Assembly: GCF_016612865.1 (NCBI RefSeq) | Contig: NZ_JAENZZ010000001.1 | Coordinates: 930,001 to 994,000 of the forward strand | Reading direction: 5' to 3' | Source: Blastococcus sp. TML/M2B | GTDB taxonomy: Bacteria > Actinomycetota > Actinomycetes > Mycobacteriales > Geodermatophilaceae | DNA length: 64,000 bases | Part shown: in pieces, positions 19,135 through 27,526 of the stretch | Position numbering within the stretch: position 1 is the first letter of the stretch | Layout of the letters: each line of letters opens with the position of its first letter | Made by a program: the position numbers and the translations under genes | The notes under the pieces: generated by a model | The model's database searches: none | Told to the model about the DNA's origin: nothing | Seen by the model: only the letters and a program-made list of their open reading frames with translations

Positions 19135-20250
19135 GTGGGGACGAACTGCGCCGGCGCCTGCAGCTGCCGCGCGCACTGGGAGGTGCCCGGTGCCGCGTCG
19201 CGGGTGCTGTTCGCGACCGCTGTCGGGCACGTGCTGCCGACCGTGGCGCGGACCGCGCGCTCGCTCGGCCTCGAGGTGGCCACCGCGCCCCGGCTGGTCG
19301 AGGTGGTCGATCCCCGCGGTGGTCGGGGCACCGAGCGGCTCTTCCAGCGGCTGGCCCGCGAGCTGACCGCCGCCGAGCTCGACGCTCTCCGCGTCGCCAC
19401 CGACCCGCCGGCCGGTGGCGCGGCCCGCACCGCCCGCCTGCTCACCGCCCCCAGCCTCGCCGTCGAGCTGGCCCGGCGGGGCGTGACCGTCGAGGTCGGC
19501 GTCCTGGCCGAGGCCGAGCTCTGGTCGGCCTACCAGCCGATCGTCCGGCTGGCCGACCGCACGGTGGTCGCGCACGAGGCGCTGCTGCGCGGCCTCGTCG
19601 ACGGTCGCGAGGTGGGCGGCGGCGACCTCTTCTTCGTCGCCGAGTCCGCCGGCTGGCTGGACCGCCTCGACCGGATCGGCCGCGAGTCGGCCATCGCCGG
19701 GGCGGTGCCCTGGCTGGGGGACCACGACCTGTTCGTCAACTCCGCTCCGTCCTCGATCTACCGGCCGCAGGTCTGCCTGGCCTCCACCGAGCAGGTGGCG
19801 CACGCCTCGGGTCTGGCTCCCGAACAGCTGGTCTTCGAGGTCGTCGAGTCCTACGCGATCGCCGACCGCGGGCACCTCGTCTCGGTGCTGGAGCACTACC
19901 GCTCCCTGGGCTGGCGGGTCGCCCTGGACGACGTCGGCGCCGGCTGGTCGAGCCTGTCGCTGCTGGCCGCCGTCCGCCCCGAGGTGGTCAAGCTGGGCAA
20001 GGGCCTGGTGCAGGCCTTGCCGGACGACGGCGCGCGCACGGTCCTGACGGCGGTCATCGACCTCGCCCACGAGCTCGGCGCGACCGTCGTCGCCGAGGGC
20101 GTGGAGAGCGAGGAGCTCGCCGAAGCGGTCACCGCGCTGGGCGCGGACCTCGGTCAGGGCTGGCTGTTCGGCCGCCCGGTCCGGCGCGAGCAGCCCGCGG
20201 AGGAGCAGTCCGGCCGCTTTCAGCCGGTGGGGATCACCCGCTCCCGGTAG
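19135..20250 (+). CDS. EAL-domain c-di-GMP phosphodiesterase with cysteine-rich N-terminus
   Basis: About 371 residues from GTG 19135 (a GTG at 19081 would add a Pro-rich stretch). The C-terminal ~240 residues are an EAL domain: E148 in AHEALLRG, Asn in LFVNSAPSS, Glu in VFEVVES, Asp-Asp in ALDDVGAGWSS, Lys in VVKLGKG, Glu in VVAEGVES and Gln in LGQGW, so all metal and catalytic positions are present and activity is likely. The usual K-I/L-D tripeptide reads K-L-G. No GGDEF domain is attached. The N-terminus starts with C5, C9 and C11 in NCAGACSCRAHW, a possible metal or redox site; the rest of the N-terminal ~120 residues was not recognised. Divergent from tetR. Confidence 0.88.
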   Translation: MGTNCAGACSCRAHWEVPGAASRVLFATAVGHVLPTVARTARSLGLEVATAPRLVEVVDPRGGRGTERLFQRLARELTAAELDALRVATDPPAGGAARTARLLTAPSLAVELARRGVTVEVGVLAEAELWSAYQPIVRLADRTVVAHEALLRGLVDGREVGGGDLFFVAESAGWLDRLDRIGRESAIAGAVPWLGDHDLFVNSAPSSIYRPQVCLASTEQVAHASGLAPEQLVFEVVESYAIADRGHLVSVLEHYRSLGWRVALDDVGAGWSSLSLLAAVRPEVVKLGKGLVQALPDDGARTVLTAVIDLAHELGATVVAEGVESEELAEAVTALGADLGQGWLFGRPVRREQPAEEQSGRFQPVGITRSR

Positions 20251-20274
20251 GGGCAGAAATGGCCATTTCTGCCC
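20251..20274. repeat. 24-bp perfect palindrome between convergent genes
   Basis: GGGCAGAAATGG followed directly by its exact complement CCATTTCTGCCC. It fills the whole gap between the stop of the EAL gene and the stop of the phosphoglycerate-mutase-like gene. It may act as a bidirectional terminator, and resembles in design the palindromes at 4368 and 39047. Confidence 0.85.
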
Positions 20275-20856
20275 TCAGCGCAGGCCCCACCCGGTGAGCG
20301 CCGGCCGGTCGTGCTCGTGCCCGAGCACGCCGTAGGCCGCCGGCGGCAGCGCGAACAGCGCCCCCGCATCCGGCGCCAGGCCGAGCCAGCGGGCCGTGAG
20401 GATCCGCAGCACGTGCCCGTGGGCGACCAGGGCGACGTCGCCGTCCCCGAGCCGGGCGCGGGCCCGGTCGAGCACGCGGTCCACCCGCACCGCGACCTGC
20501 GCCAGCGTCTCGCCGGGGGTCTCGCCCGGCACGGTCCCGTCGGTCCAGATCGACCAGGTGCGACCCAGGTCGGTGCTGATCTCCGCCGTCGTCCGGCCCT
20601 CGTAGCCGCCGTAGTCGAGCTCCACCAGGTCCGGATCGGTGCCCGTGACGTGCAGGCCGGCCAGCTCGGCGGTGCGGGCGGCCCGCTGCAGCGGGCTGGT
20701 CCACACCGCGGCGAACCGGCGCGACCCGAGGCCGGCGCGCAGCGCCCGCGCCTGCTCCTCGCCCTCGGTCAGGAGCGGCAGGTCGGTGAGCCCCGTGTGC
20801 TGCCCGTTCCGGCTCCAGTCGGTCTGGCCGTGCCGCAGCACGATGATCTGCCCCAC
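20275..20856 (-). CDS. histidine phosphatase (phosphoglycerate mutase-like) family protein
   Basis: About 193 residues from the GTG at 20856. The catalytic LRHGQTDWSRNGQHTG is near the N-terminus; the second histidine is in LVAHGHVLR, with the proton-donor Glu in LVELDYGGYEGR. This is the acid phosphatase/cobC/PhoE-like branch; substrate not known. The start codon sits in a 24-bp repeat present three times, and each copy supplies an in-frame GTG (20856, 20880, 20904). I chose the last because MGQIIVLRHGQTD is the normal family start; longer forms would carry extra GGRVGQII units. Confidence 0.88.
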   Translation of the reverse strand: MGQIIVLRHGQTDWSRNGQHTGLTDLPLLTEGEEQARALRAGLGSRRFAAVWTSPLQRAARTAELAGLHVTGTDPDLVELDYGGYEGRTTAEISTDLGRTWSIWTDGTVPGETPGETLAQVAVRVDRVLDRARARLGDGDVALVAHGHVLRILTARWLGLAPDAGALFALPPAAYGVLGHEHDRPALTGWGLR

Positions 20857-20913
20857 CCGCCCGCCGATGATCTGCCCCACCCGCCCGCCGATGATCTCTC
20901 CCACCCGGCCATC
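20842..20913. repeat. 24-bp tandem repeat, three copies, over a start codon
   Basis: Units at 20842-20865, 20866-20889 and 20890-20913 (the last imperfect). On the minus strand each encodes GGRVGQII in the phosphatase frame and contains GGCGGGCGGGTG, a purine-rich stretch plus a GTG. The first two copies are identical. Confidence 0.9.
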
Positions 20914-20962
20914 GAACACGCCGCCGGGAACACCCGCCCGCCCGGCGGTGCTGGCCGATGAC

Positions 20963-21817
20963 ATGACCACTGCAGAACTCAGCGACACGTTCACCATCGG
21001 CGGGGACCTCCCCGTGCACCGCCTCGGCTACGGCGCCATGCAGCTGCCCGGTCCGGGCGTCTGGGGCGAGCCGGCCGACCGCGCCGCCGCCGTCCGCGTC
21101 GTCCAGGCCGCCGTCGAGCAGGGGGTCGACTTCATCGACACCGCCGACTCCTACGGACCCGAGGTCAGCGAGCAGATCATCGCCGAGGCGCTGCACCCGT
21201 ACGGCGAGAACCTGGTCATCGCCACCAAGGCCGGCCTCACCCGGCAGGGCCCCGGCATCTGGACGCCGGTCGGCCGCCCCGCCTACCTCAAGCAGCAGGT
21301 CGAGCTCTCCCTGCGGCACCTCAAGGTGGACCGCATCGACCTGATCCAGCTGCACCGCATCGACGCCGAGGTGCCGCTGGCCGACCAGCTCGGTGCCTTC
21401 GCCGAGCTCAAGGCCGAGGGCAAGGTCCGCCACATCGGCGTCTCCGAGGTGTCGGTGGAGGAGCTGGAGGCGGCCCGCGAGATCACCGAGATCGTCAGCG
21501 TCCAGAACCTCTACAACCTCACCAACCGGCAGAGCCAGGACGTGCTCGACTACGCCACGGCCGAGGGCATCGCCTTCATCCCGTGGTTCCCGATCGCGAC
21601 CGGTGACCTGGCCTCGCCCGAGAGCCCGGTGGCCGACATCGCCCGCGAGCTGGACGCCACGCCGTCCCAGGTCGCGCTGGCCTGGCTGCTCCAGAAGTCG
21701 CCGGTCATCCTGCCGATCCCCGGCACCAAGTCCGTCGACCACCTCACGGAGAACCTGGGCGCCGCCGGCGTCCGCCTCTCCGCCGAGGACATGGCCCGCC
21801 TGGACGCGCTCGCCTGA
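20963..21817 (+). CDS. aldo/keto reductase
   Basis: A protein of 284 residues. The catalytic tetrad of the family is visible: Asp and Tyr in DFIDTADSYG, Lys in VIATKAG and His in LIQLHRID. NADPH binding is indicated by LPIPGTKSVDHLTENL near the C-terminus. It reduces aldehydes or ketones; the physiological substrate is unknown. The ATG at 20963 is preceded by GCCGATGAC without a strong ribosome binding site. It diverges from the histidine phosphatase gene. Confidence 0.92.
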   Translation: MTTAELSDTFTIGGDLPVHRLGYGAMQLPGPGVWGEPADRAAAVRVVQAAVEQGVDFIDTADSYGPEVSEQIIAEALHPYGENLVIATKAGLTRQGPGIWTPVGRPAYLKQQVELSLRHLKVDRIDLIQLHRIDAEVPLADQLGAFAELKAEGKVRHIGVSEVSVEELEAAREITEIVSVQNLYNLTNRQSQDVLDYATAEGIAFIPWFPIATGDLASPESPVADIARELDATPSQVALAWLLQKSPVILPIPGTKSVDHLTENLGAAGVRLSAEDMARLDALA

Positions 21818-21833
21818 TCCACCCCGGGACTGC

Positions 21834-21892
21834 GCGAGTCATGCGAACTCGTGGTCATCGCGGGCTGACGGCCACGAGTTCGCATGACTCGC
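21834..21892 (+). repeat. long hairpin repeat, left copy
   Basis: Arms 21834-21854 and 21872-21892 are 21 bp and perfectly complementary; the 17-base loop reads TCATCGCGGGCTGACGG. The inner ~40 bases recur, in the same orientation, at 22842-22882. The hairpin lies between the aldo/keto reductase and the DUF559 gene, 3 bases before the latter's stop codon. Confidence 0.9.
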
Positions 21893-21895
21893 CGG

Positions 21896-22777
21896 TCACC
21901 GGGGTCGCCCGGCGGTGAGCGCGGCCCGGATCGCGGCGACCACCTGCTCCGGGCGGCCCCGCACGTCGGCGGACGTGAACCGCAGGACCGTCCACCCGGC
22001 CAGCACGAGACCGTTCTGCCGCCGGAGGTCCTCGACGAAGACCCGGCGCTCGCGGTGCACATCGCCGTCGAACTCGACCAGCACGCGGTGCTCCGGCCAG
22101 GCCAGGTCCACCATCCCGAGGAAACGGCCCCCTGCGCGGACGACGTGCTGCAGCACCGGTCGCGGCAGCCCGGCGACGTGCAGCAGCCACCGCAGCACCG
22201 ACTCCATCGGGGACCCGGCCAGCCGGTCGGCGCACGGGAGGACCTGCCGGGCCGTGGCGACGCCCCGCCGTCCCGCGGAGCGCGCGACGATCGCAGGGAA
22301 CTCGTCCTCGGGGAAGCCCCGGGCCAGCATCTGGTCGGTCACGGCCAGCAGGGACGCCGGCGGCACCGTGGCCGCCAGGTCGATCCAGGTGCGGCTCGGG
22401 GAGGTGACCACGATCCCGTGGCGACGCCGGGTTTCCGGAGCCGGCACGTCCGAGAAGTGCAGGCGGCGGTCGCGGCGGTGACGTCGCCGGACGTTGCGCG
22501 GAACGGTGACGTGGACGGGCTGGTCCCGCGGGACGAGCGGCACCTCGAGGCCCCAGAGCGACGCCGCGGTGAGATGGCTGATCACCGCGCCGTCGGGAGC
22601 GCCCAGGAGCACGGCCTGGATCTGCGCCAGCTCGTCGGCGACGGCCGGCAGGTAGGTGTCCCGCGACGAGCGGCGGACGCCGGCGTGCCGCAGCTGCCAG
22701 TCGGTGATCCCGGCCTCGCGGGCGCCCCGCCGGTCCAGCGGGCCGGGGACACGCGGCGGGACCGGCGGCGTGGGCAT
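21896..22777 (-). CDS. AbiEi-like/DUF559 protein, predicted PD-(D/E)XK endonuclease
   Basis: A protein of 293 residues. The N-terminal part has the ISHLTAASLWGL motif seen in AbiEi-type antitoxins and DUF559 partners. The C-terminal ~100 residues are a DUF559 (Vsr-like) nuclease fold: E192 in SPMESVLRW, D224 in GMVDLAWPEH and the E235-x-D237 pair in VLVEFDGD, so an active site looks present. Such genes are numerous and patchily spread in actinobacteria; their role is not established and defence or mobility have been suggested. Here the gene lies exactly between two near-identical direct hairpin repeats about 1 kb apart. Confidence 0.82.
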   Translation of the reverse strand: MPTPPVPPRVPGPLDRRGAREAGITDWQLRHAGVRRSSRDTYLPAVADELAQIQAVLLGAPDGAVISHLTAASLWGLEVPLVPRDQPVHVTVPRNVRRRHRRDRRLHFSDVPAPETRRRHGIVVTSPSRTWIDLAATVPPASLLAVTDQMLARGFPEDEFPAIVARSAGRRGVATARQVLPCADRLAGSPMESVLRWLLHVAGLPRPVLQHVVRAGGRFLGMVDLAWPEHRVLVEFDGDVHRERRVFVEDLRRQNGLVLAGWTVLRFTSADVRGRPEQVVAAIRAALTAGRPR

Positions 22778-22832
22778 GCGGGCAGCGTGCCGAACGGAGG
22801 CGCCAGCTCGTCGACGTCGTCCACAGGTGGCC

Positions 22833-22889
22833 CGAGTTCTACGAACTCGTGGTCATCGCGGGCTGATCGCCACGAGTTCGCAGAACTCG
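22833..22889 (+). repeat. long hairpin repeat, right copy
   Basis: Arms 22833-22852 and 22870-22889 pair over 20 bp with one mismatch; the loop TCATCGCGGGCTGATCG differs from the left copy in two or three bases. Same orientation as the copy at 21834, so the DUF559 gene is framed by direct repeats. Confidence 0.88.
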
Positions 22890-22939
22890 CGGACGGACCC
22901 GGCGCGACGACGAGGTGCGGCACGCGTCACCATGGCGTC

Positions 22940-24094
22940 ATGGACGCCGAGGACTTCCGCCAGGTCAGGGACGCCGTTCGCCAGCTGGTGCGCGAGGAGG
23001 TCATCCCGCTCGAGGAGCGCATCGAGGAGGAGGACCGGATCCCCGACGAGCTCCGCGCCCAGATCGCCGAGATGGGGCTGTTCGGCTACGCCCTCCCCGA
23101 GGAGTACGGCGGCCTGGGCGTCGGGATGGTCGAGGACGTCGCGCTGGCCATGGAGTTCGGCTACACGACGCCGGCCTTCCGCTCGCTGTTCGGCACCAAC
23201 AACGGCATCGCCGGCCAGGTGATCGCCAAGTTCGGCAGCGACGAGCAGAAGAAGAAGTACCTGCCCGGGCTGGCTGCCGGCGAGCTGATCGGCTCGTTCG
23301 CGCTCACCGAGGCCGAGGCCGGCTCGGACCCCGCCGGGCTGCGCACCTCCGCCCGCCGCGACGGCGACAGCTGGGTCATCAACGGCAGCAAGCGCTACAT
23401 CACCAACGCCCCGCTGGCCGACCTGTTCATGGTCTTCGCCCGCACCAACCCCGAGGAGAAGGGCGGCCGGGGCATCTCGAGCTTCGCCGTCGAGACCTCG
23501 ACGCCCGGCGTCACCGTGGGCCCGAAGGACAAGAAGATGGGCCAGTCGGGAGCCTGGACCGCCGAGGTGTTCTTCGACGACGTGCGGGTGCCCGCCGAGG
23601 CGCTGATCGGCGAGGAGGGCCGCGGCTACGCCAAGGCGCTCACCGTGCTCTCCCGCGGCCGGCTGCACATCGCCGCGCTCTGCGTCGGCATGGCCCAGCG
23701 GGTGCTCGACGAGTCGGTCGCCTACGCCGCCACCGCCAAGCAGGGCGGCGCGCCGATCGGCCGGTTCCAGCTGGTGCAGGCCATGCTGGCCGACATGCAC
23801 GCCGAGCTGCTCGCCGGCCGCAGCATGGTCCGCGAGGTCGCGGCCCGCTACGACAGCGGCGAGGACATGTCCATCGGCCCCTCGTCGGCCAAGCTCTACT
23901 GCACCGAGATGGTCGCCCGGGCCACCGACAACGCCGTCCAGATCCACGGCGGCATGGGGTACCTGCGCTCCACCCCGGTCGAGCGGTTCTACCGCGACGC
24001 CCGCCTGTTCCGCCTCTACGAGGGCACCAGCGAGGTGCAGCGCGTGATCATCGGCGGCGGGCTGCTGCGCGAGGCCGGCATGCCACGTGGCTGA
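22940..24094 (+). CDS. acyl-CoA dehydrogenase
   Basis: A flavoprotein of 384 residues oxidising acyl-CoA thioesters to enoyl-CoA. Family signatures are FALTEAEAGSDPAG, the substrate/FAD-binding AVQIHGGMGYL, and the C-terminal LFRLYEGTSEVQRVIIG, where the Glu of YEGTSE is the catalytic base of most short/medium-chain members. Chain-length preference cannot be read off. The 3' end overlaps the next gene by 8 bases, indicating a two-gene operon. Confidence 0.94.
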   Translation: MDAEDFRQVRDAVRQLVREEVIPLEERIEEEDRIPDELRAQIAEMGLFGYALPEEYGGLGVGMVEDVALAMEFGYTTPAFRSLFGTNNGIAGQVIAKFGSDEQKKKYLPGLAAGELIGSFALTEAEAGSDPAGLRTSARRDGDSWVINGSKRYITNAPLADLFMVFARTNPEEKGGRGISSFAVETSTPGVTVGPKDKKMGQSGAWTAEVFFDDVRVPAEALIGEEGRGYAKALTVLSRGRLHIAALCVGMAQRVLDESVAYAATAKQGGAPIGRFQLVQAMLADMHAELLAGRSMVREVAARYDSGEDMSIGPSSAKLYCTEMVARATDNAVQIHGGMGYLRSTPVERFYRDARLFRLYEGTSEVQRVIIGGGLLREAGMPRG

Positions 24095-24758
24095 GGACCG
24101 GGAGGCGCGGCGCGCGGTCGTCGGCGGGCTCGGGGACGCGCTGCGGGAGCTGGTCGACGCCGCCGTCCGCACCGAGGTGCCGATGGCCGAGCTCGACGAC
24201 GTCGCGACGGCGGTGCGGGCCCTCGCCGAGCGGCTCAACGCCGACCGCCGCGACCTGCACGAGATCGCCACCGTGGACGACCCGGAGACCGGCGAGCGCT
24301 GGTTCAGCCCGGTCTACGGGCCCGGCAACCCGGTGGCGCCGCCGGTGCACGCCAGCGACTCGCCCGACGGTCGGTCGGTCGGCCGGGTCACCTTCGGCAA
24401 GGCCCACGAGGGCCCGCCCGGGCTGGTGCACGGCGGCGTCGTCGCCACCGTCCTGGACCACGTGCTGGCGCGCGCCGTGCGCGCGGCGGGGCGCGGCGGG
24501 CTCACCGCGACGCTCACCGTCACCTACCGGCGGCCGGTGCCGCTGGGCGTGCCGGTGGTCGCCAAGGCGGAGATGGGCGCGACCGAGGGGCGGCGCACCG
24601 TCGCCACCGCCCGGCTGGTCGCCGAGGACGACCCGGCGACGACGCTCGCCGAGGCCGAGGGGCTGTTCGTGGCGCTGCGCCCCGAACGGGCCGCCGACGT
24701 GTTCGCCGCGACCGGCCGCCCGGTCGCGGCGTGGACGACCCGCACCGGCGACCAGTAG
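24087..24758 (+). CDS. PaaI-type hotdog thioesterase
   Basis: A protein of 223 residues. The C-terminal ~130 residues form a hotdog domain with PPGLVHGGVVATVLDHVL, the HGG motif and catalytic Asp of PaaI/YbgC-like thioesterases, and LTVTYRRPVPLGVP. The N-terminal ~90 residues are helical and not recognised. It would hydrolyse acyl-CoA, which fits its coupling to the acyl-CoA dehydrogenase gene (8-base overlap). Confidence 0.87.
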   Translation: MAEDREARRAVVGGLGDALRELVDAAVRTEVPMAELDDVATAVRALAERLNADRRDLHEIATVDDPETGERWFSPVYGPGNPVAPPVHASDSPDGRSVGRVTFGKAHEGPPGLVHGGVVATVLDHVLARAVRAAGRGGLTATLTVTYRRPVPLGVPVVAKAEMGATEGRRTVATARLVAEDDPATTLAEAEGLFVALRPERAADVFAATGRPVAAWTTRTGDQ

Positions 24759-24762
24759 CGGT

Positions 24763-25863
24763 TCAGCCGGGGCCGGGTGCGCCCGCGGGATCGAGTTCGG
24801 GGCCGTTCGCCGGCCGGAGCAGCGCGCCCGGTCCGCCGGTGCCGGCGGCCAGCGCGGCGACGAACGAGCGCAGCACGTCGTCGCTGCGGTGCGCGGGTGC
24901 CCAGCCCAGCTGCGTGCGGGCGCGCGTGGTGTCCATGGCCGGCAGGGACGTGCCCAGGTCCAGCCACCCGGGTTCCGTGGGCACCAGGTGCGCCGCGAAC
25001 GCGACCTGCAGGGGGACGCGCACCGCCATGGCGGGCACCGGGACCCGGCGGCTGCCCAAGGCCTCGGCGATCCCGGCGGCGTCCAGCAGCGGGTCGGCGG
25101 CGATGTTGAAGGGGCCGGGCGCCCGCCGGTCGACGATGCGGACCAGCGCGTCGGCGACGTCGTCGGCGTGCACGAAGGACAGCGCCAGGTCCGGCAGCGG
25201 CAGCGGCAGGAGCCGGGCGAGCGCGCCGGGGACGTGCCGGGCGGCGGCGAAGAGCAGCGGGCCCAGGAAGTAGCGGCCGATCTCGCTGCCCGCCTCGGGC
25301 TGGAGGACCAGGGTCGGCCGCGCGATCGACAGCACGGTCGACGTCCGGTGCGCGAGGACCTGGCGCACGACGCGTTCGGCCTCGACCTTGTCCCGGCTGT
25401 ACTGGGCACTCGGGATGCCGGTGGTCGGCCAGTCCTCGCCCACCTGCCGGCCGACGGCCCCCGCGGCGTAGGCGCCGATGGAGGACATGTGCAGGACGTG
25501 CGGCACCCCCGCGGCGGCGGCCGCCCGGGCCACCCGCCACGAGCCGTCGACGTTCACCCGGTGCAGCCGGTCGGGCTGCCGGCCGGGCTGCAGCGCCCAG
25601 GCGAGGTGCACCACCACGTCGGCGCCGTCGACGAACTCGGTCAGGACGTCGTCGCTGCCCGCGTCGCCCAGGTCGGCGGAGAACCACCGCACGCTGTCGT
25701 AGGGCGCGACGGCCGGCGGCGTCCGGCGGGCCAGCCCGCGCACCTCCGCGACGCCGCTGCCCGGCGCGGTGAGCAGCCGCAGCAGCGCCGTCCCCACGTT
25801 GCCGCTCGCGCCGGTGACCGCGACCGTGGCGCCCTGCAGGTGTCCGGGGGAGAGCTCAGCCAT
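24763..25863 (-). CDS. NAD-dependent epimerase/dehydratase family protein
   Basis: An extended short-chain dehydrogenase of 366 residues. The NAD(P)-binding GASGNVGTALLRLL opens the Rossmann fold; the catalytic YSRDK (Tyr-x-x-x-Lys) lies near residue 160 after the conserved HMSSIGAYA. FVHADDVADAL is typical of the C-terminal half. The substrate is unknown, possibly a nucleotide sugar or an isoprenoid. It converges on the thioesterase gene. Confidence 0.88.
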   Translation of the reverse strand: MAELSPGHLQGATVAVTGASGNVGTALLRLLTAPGSGVAEVRGLARRTPPAVAPYDSVRWFSADLGDAGSDDVLTEFVDGADVVVHLAWALQPGRQPDRLHRVNVDGSWRVARAAAAAGVPHVLHMSSIGAYAAGAVGRQVGEDWPTTGIPSAQYSRDKVEAERVVRQVLAHRTSTVLSIARPTLVLQPEAGSEIGRYFLGPLLFAAARHVPGALARLLPLPLPDLALSFVHADDVADALVRIVDRRAPGPFNIAADPLLDAAGIAEALGSRRVPVPAMAVRVPLQVAFAAHLVPTEPGWLDLGTSLPAMDTTRARTQLGWAPAHRSDDVLRSFVAALAAGTGGPGALLRPANGPELDPAGAPGPG

Positions 25864-25908
25864 GACCTGCCGCTACCCGGGCGGCCCGGTGCCAACCGGC
25901 GTCCCGGC

Positions 25909-26247
25909 TCACTCCGGGCCCAGGTGCCCGCCGTCCGGGTCCGCCGACCGGCCCTCCTTGAGCTCGACGAAGAGGGCGTGGGAGGCGGTGTCGCCGGTGT
26001 TCTCCCCGGCGTGCCGCTGCGCGGGCAGCCACCCGGCGCGGCCGGCGGTCAGCTCGACGTCCCGGTGCTCCCCGCCCGCGTGCAGCCGCCGGCGGAACGA
26101 GCTGAGCGTGACCATCACGCTGTCCGGGTGCTCGTGCGGGGTGGTGCGGTCACCCGGCGCGTCGGTGTACTCCAGCACCCGCACGCGCTCGTTCTCGAAG
26201 ACCACGCGGTAGTGCTGCGGGTTGGTGACGACGGGGTCGAGGGTCAT
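25909..26247 (-). CDS. cupin-domain protein
   Basis: About 112 residues from ATG 26247 (a GTG at 26262 adds five). The core VRVLEYTDAPGDRTTPHEHPDSV with a second strand HAGENTGDTASHALFVELK is that of a small cupin; H-E-H in TPHEHPD could bind metal. This type is often annotated 'cytoplasmic protein'. The start lies inside the 3' end of the upstream MFS gene, which runs 98 bases further in another frame. Confidence 0.75.
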   Translation of the reverse strand: MTLDPVVTNPQHYRVVFENERVRVLEYTDAPGDRTTPHEHPDSVMVTLSSFRRRLHAGGEHRDVELTAGRAGWLPAQRHAGENTGDTASHALFVELKEGRSADPDGGHLGPE

Positions 26248-27526
26248 GCCGGGACTGTCCACCGCCGGGTGCGCCCGGACCAGGGTCCTCGGGCCGCAGG
26301 CCGAGGGAGACGACCGCCACCAGCAGCATCGCGCCGGTGCCGGCGAGCAGCCCGGTGGCCAGGCTCGTCGCGTCGGCCAGCCGCGGCACGACCAGGCTGC
26401 CGAGCACGCCGCCGAGCATCAGCGCCAGCGACGACACCGAGACGGTGGTCGAACGCCGGCCCGAGTCCGTCCGGTCGTGCAGCAGCTGCTTGCGCGCGGG
26501 CCAGGCGGCGGCGTTGAGCAGGTAGAACAGCGCGTAGGCGACGGCGGCGGGCGCGACACCGGGCGCGCCGGCCACCGCCGCGACGGCCCCCGCTGCCAGC
26601 ACCGAGGTGCCGGCGCTGACGGCCACGACCGAGCCGCGGGCCGCCCGCCCCAGCGCCGGGGCGAGCAGCGCGCCGAGCGCGGCGGCGCCGAAGGAGACCG
26701 CGGTGACCACGCCGAAGACGGCCGAGCCGCGCTCGGGGGAACCGGCGAGGTCGGCGAAGTGCAGCGGGCCGAGCAGCTCGAGGGAGGTGAGCACCACCCC
26801 GACGAGGAACGCGACGCCCAGCAGCAGGCGGAGCAGCCGGTCGCGCAGGACCCCGCGCACCGCCGTCCCGACGACGAGCGGCACCTCCCGCATCCCGGCG
26901 CGCAGTGCGGGCCGCCCGGACGCCGGAGGGCGCCGGACCGGCACCACCAGCACGAGGACGGCGGTGACGTGCACCAGCGCGAGGGCGGCGGCCAGCACGA
27001 GTGGCGCCGCGAGGGCGGCCGCGCCGCCGCGGTCGAGGAGCAGCGGCAGGGTGCCGCCCAGCACCGCGCCCGCGGTCAGGCCGCCGGCGTCGGCCGCGCC
27101 GGCCTGCGCCAGGCCGCGGGACACGTCGGCGCCTGGGTCCCCGCCGCGGACGGCGTCCACGTACCAGGCCTCGAGCGGCCCGGAGTCCAGGGCGCGGGCG
27201 ACGCCCTGCAGGGACCAGGCGAGCGCGAAGGCGGGCACCGAGTCCGCGACGGCCATGGTGAGCAGCCCCGCCGTGGTGAAGACCCCGGCGGAGGTGAGCA
27301 CCGCGCGGTGGCCCAGGGCGTCGGCGAACCCGCCGGTGGGCAGCTCGAGCACGAGGGTCACCGCGCCGTAGAGCGCCACGCACAGCCCGATGTCGGCGGG
27401 GGAGAGCCCCCGCGCGGTGGCCAGCAGCACCGAGACCGGCACGACGATGCCGACCGGCAGCCAGCGCAGCGCGGTCAGGCCGACGAACCGCCGGCGGGCG
27501 CGGTCCGCGGTGAGGGCGGCGGTCAC
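26150..27526 (-). CDS. MFS transporter of the ArsR-regulated operon
   Basis: About 458 residues with the MFS layout, including LPTGGFADALGHRAVL (the loop 2-3 motif) and about 12 hydrophobic segments. The GTG at 27526 overlaps the stop of the arsR-like gene (GTGA), so the pair is coupled; the transporter is likely an exporter controlled by that regulator. The last ~33 residues after VVSLGLRPEDP are rich in Arg/Gly/Pro and read through the cupin start, so the true C-terminus may be shorter or the sequence may contain an error here. Confidence 0.85.
   Translation of the reverse strand: MTAALTADRARRRFVGLTALRWLPVGIVVPVSVLLATARGLSPADIGLCVALYGAVTLVLELPTGGFADALGHRAVLTSAGVFTTAGLLTMAVADSVPAFALAWSLQGVARALDSGPLEAWYVDAVRGGDPGADVSRGLAQAGAADAGGLTAGAVLGGTLPLLLDRGGAAALAAPLVLAAALALVHVTAVLVLVVPVRRPPASGRPALRAGMREVPLVVGTAVRGVLRDRLLRLLLGVAFLVGVVLTSLELLGPLHFADLAGSPERGSAVFGVVTAVSFGAAALGALLAPALGRAARGSVVAVSAGTSVLAAGAVAAVAGAPGVAPAAVAYALFYLLNAAAWPARKQLLHDRTDSGRRSTTVSVSSLALMLGGVLGSLVVPRLADATSLATGLLAGTGAMLLVAVVSLGLRPEDPGPGAPGGGQSRHDPRPRRHQPAALPRGLRERARAGAGVHRRAG

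Noticed and set aside
20842-20913. Tandem 24-bp repeats as a CRISPR array.
   Set aside because: The units are directly adjacent without spacers, lie in a coding start, and no cas genes are present in the window.
26150-26247. The MFS frame running 98 bases into the cupin gene as another one-base insertion error.
   Set aside because: Restoring a short MFS end would need a missing rather than an extra base, unlike the seven other cases, so I list it only as a doubtful C-terminus.
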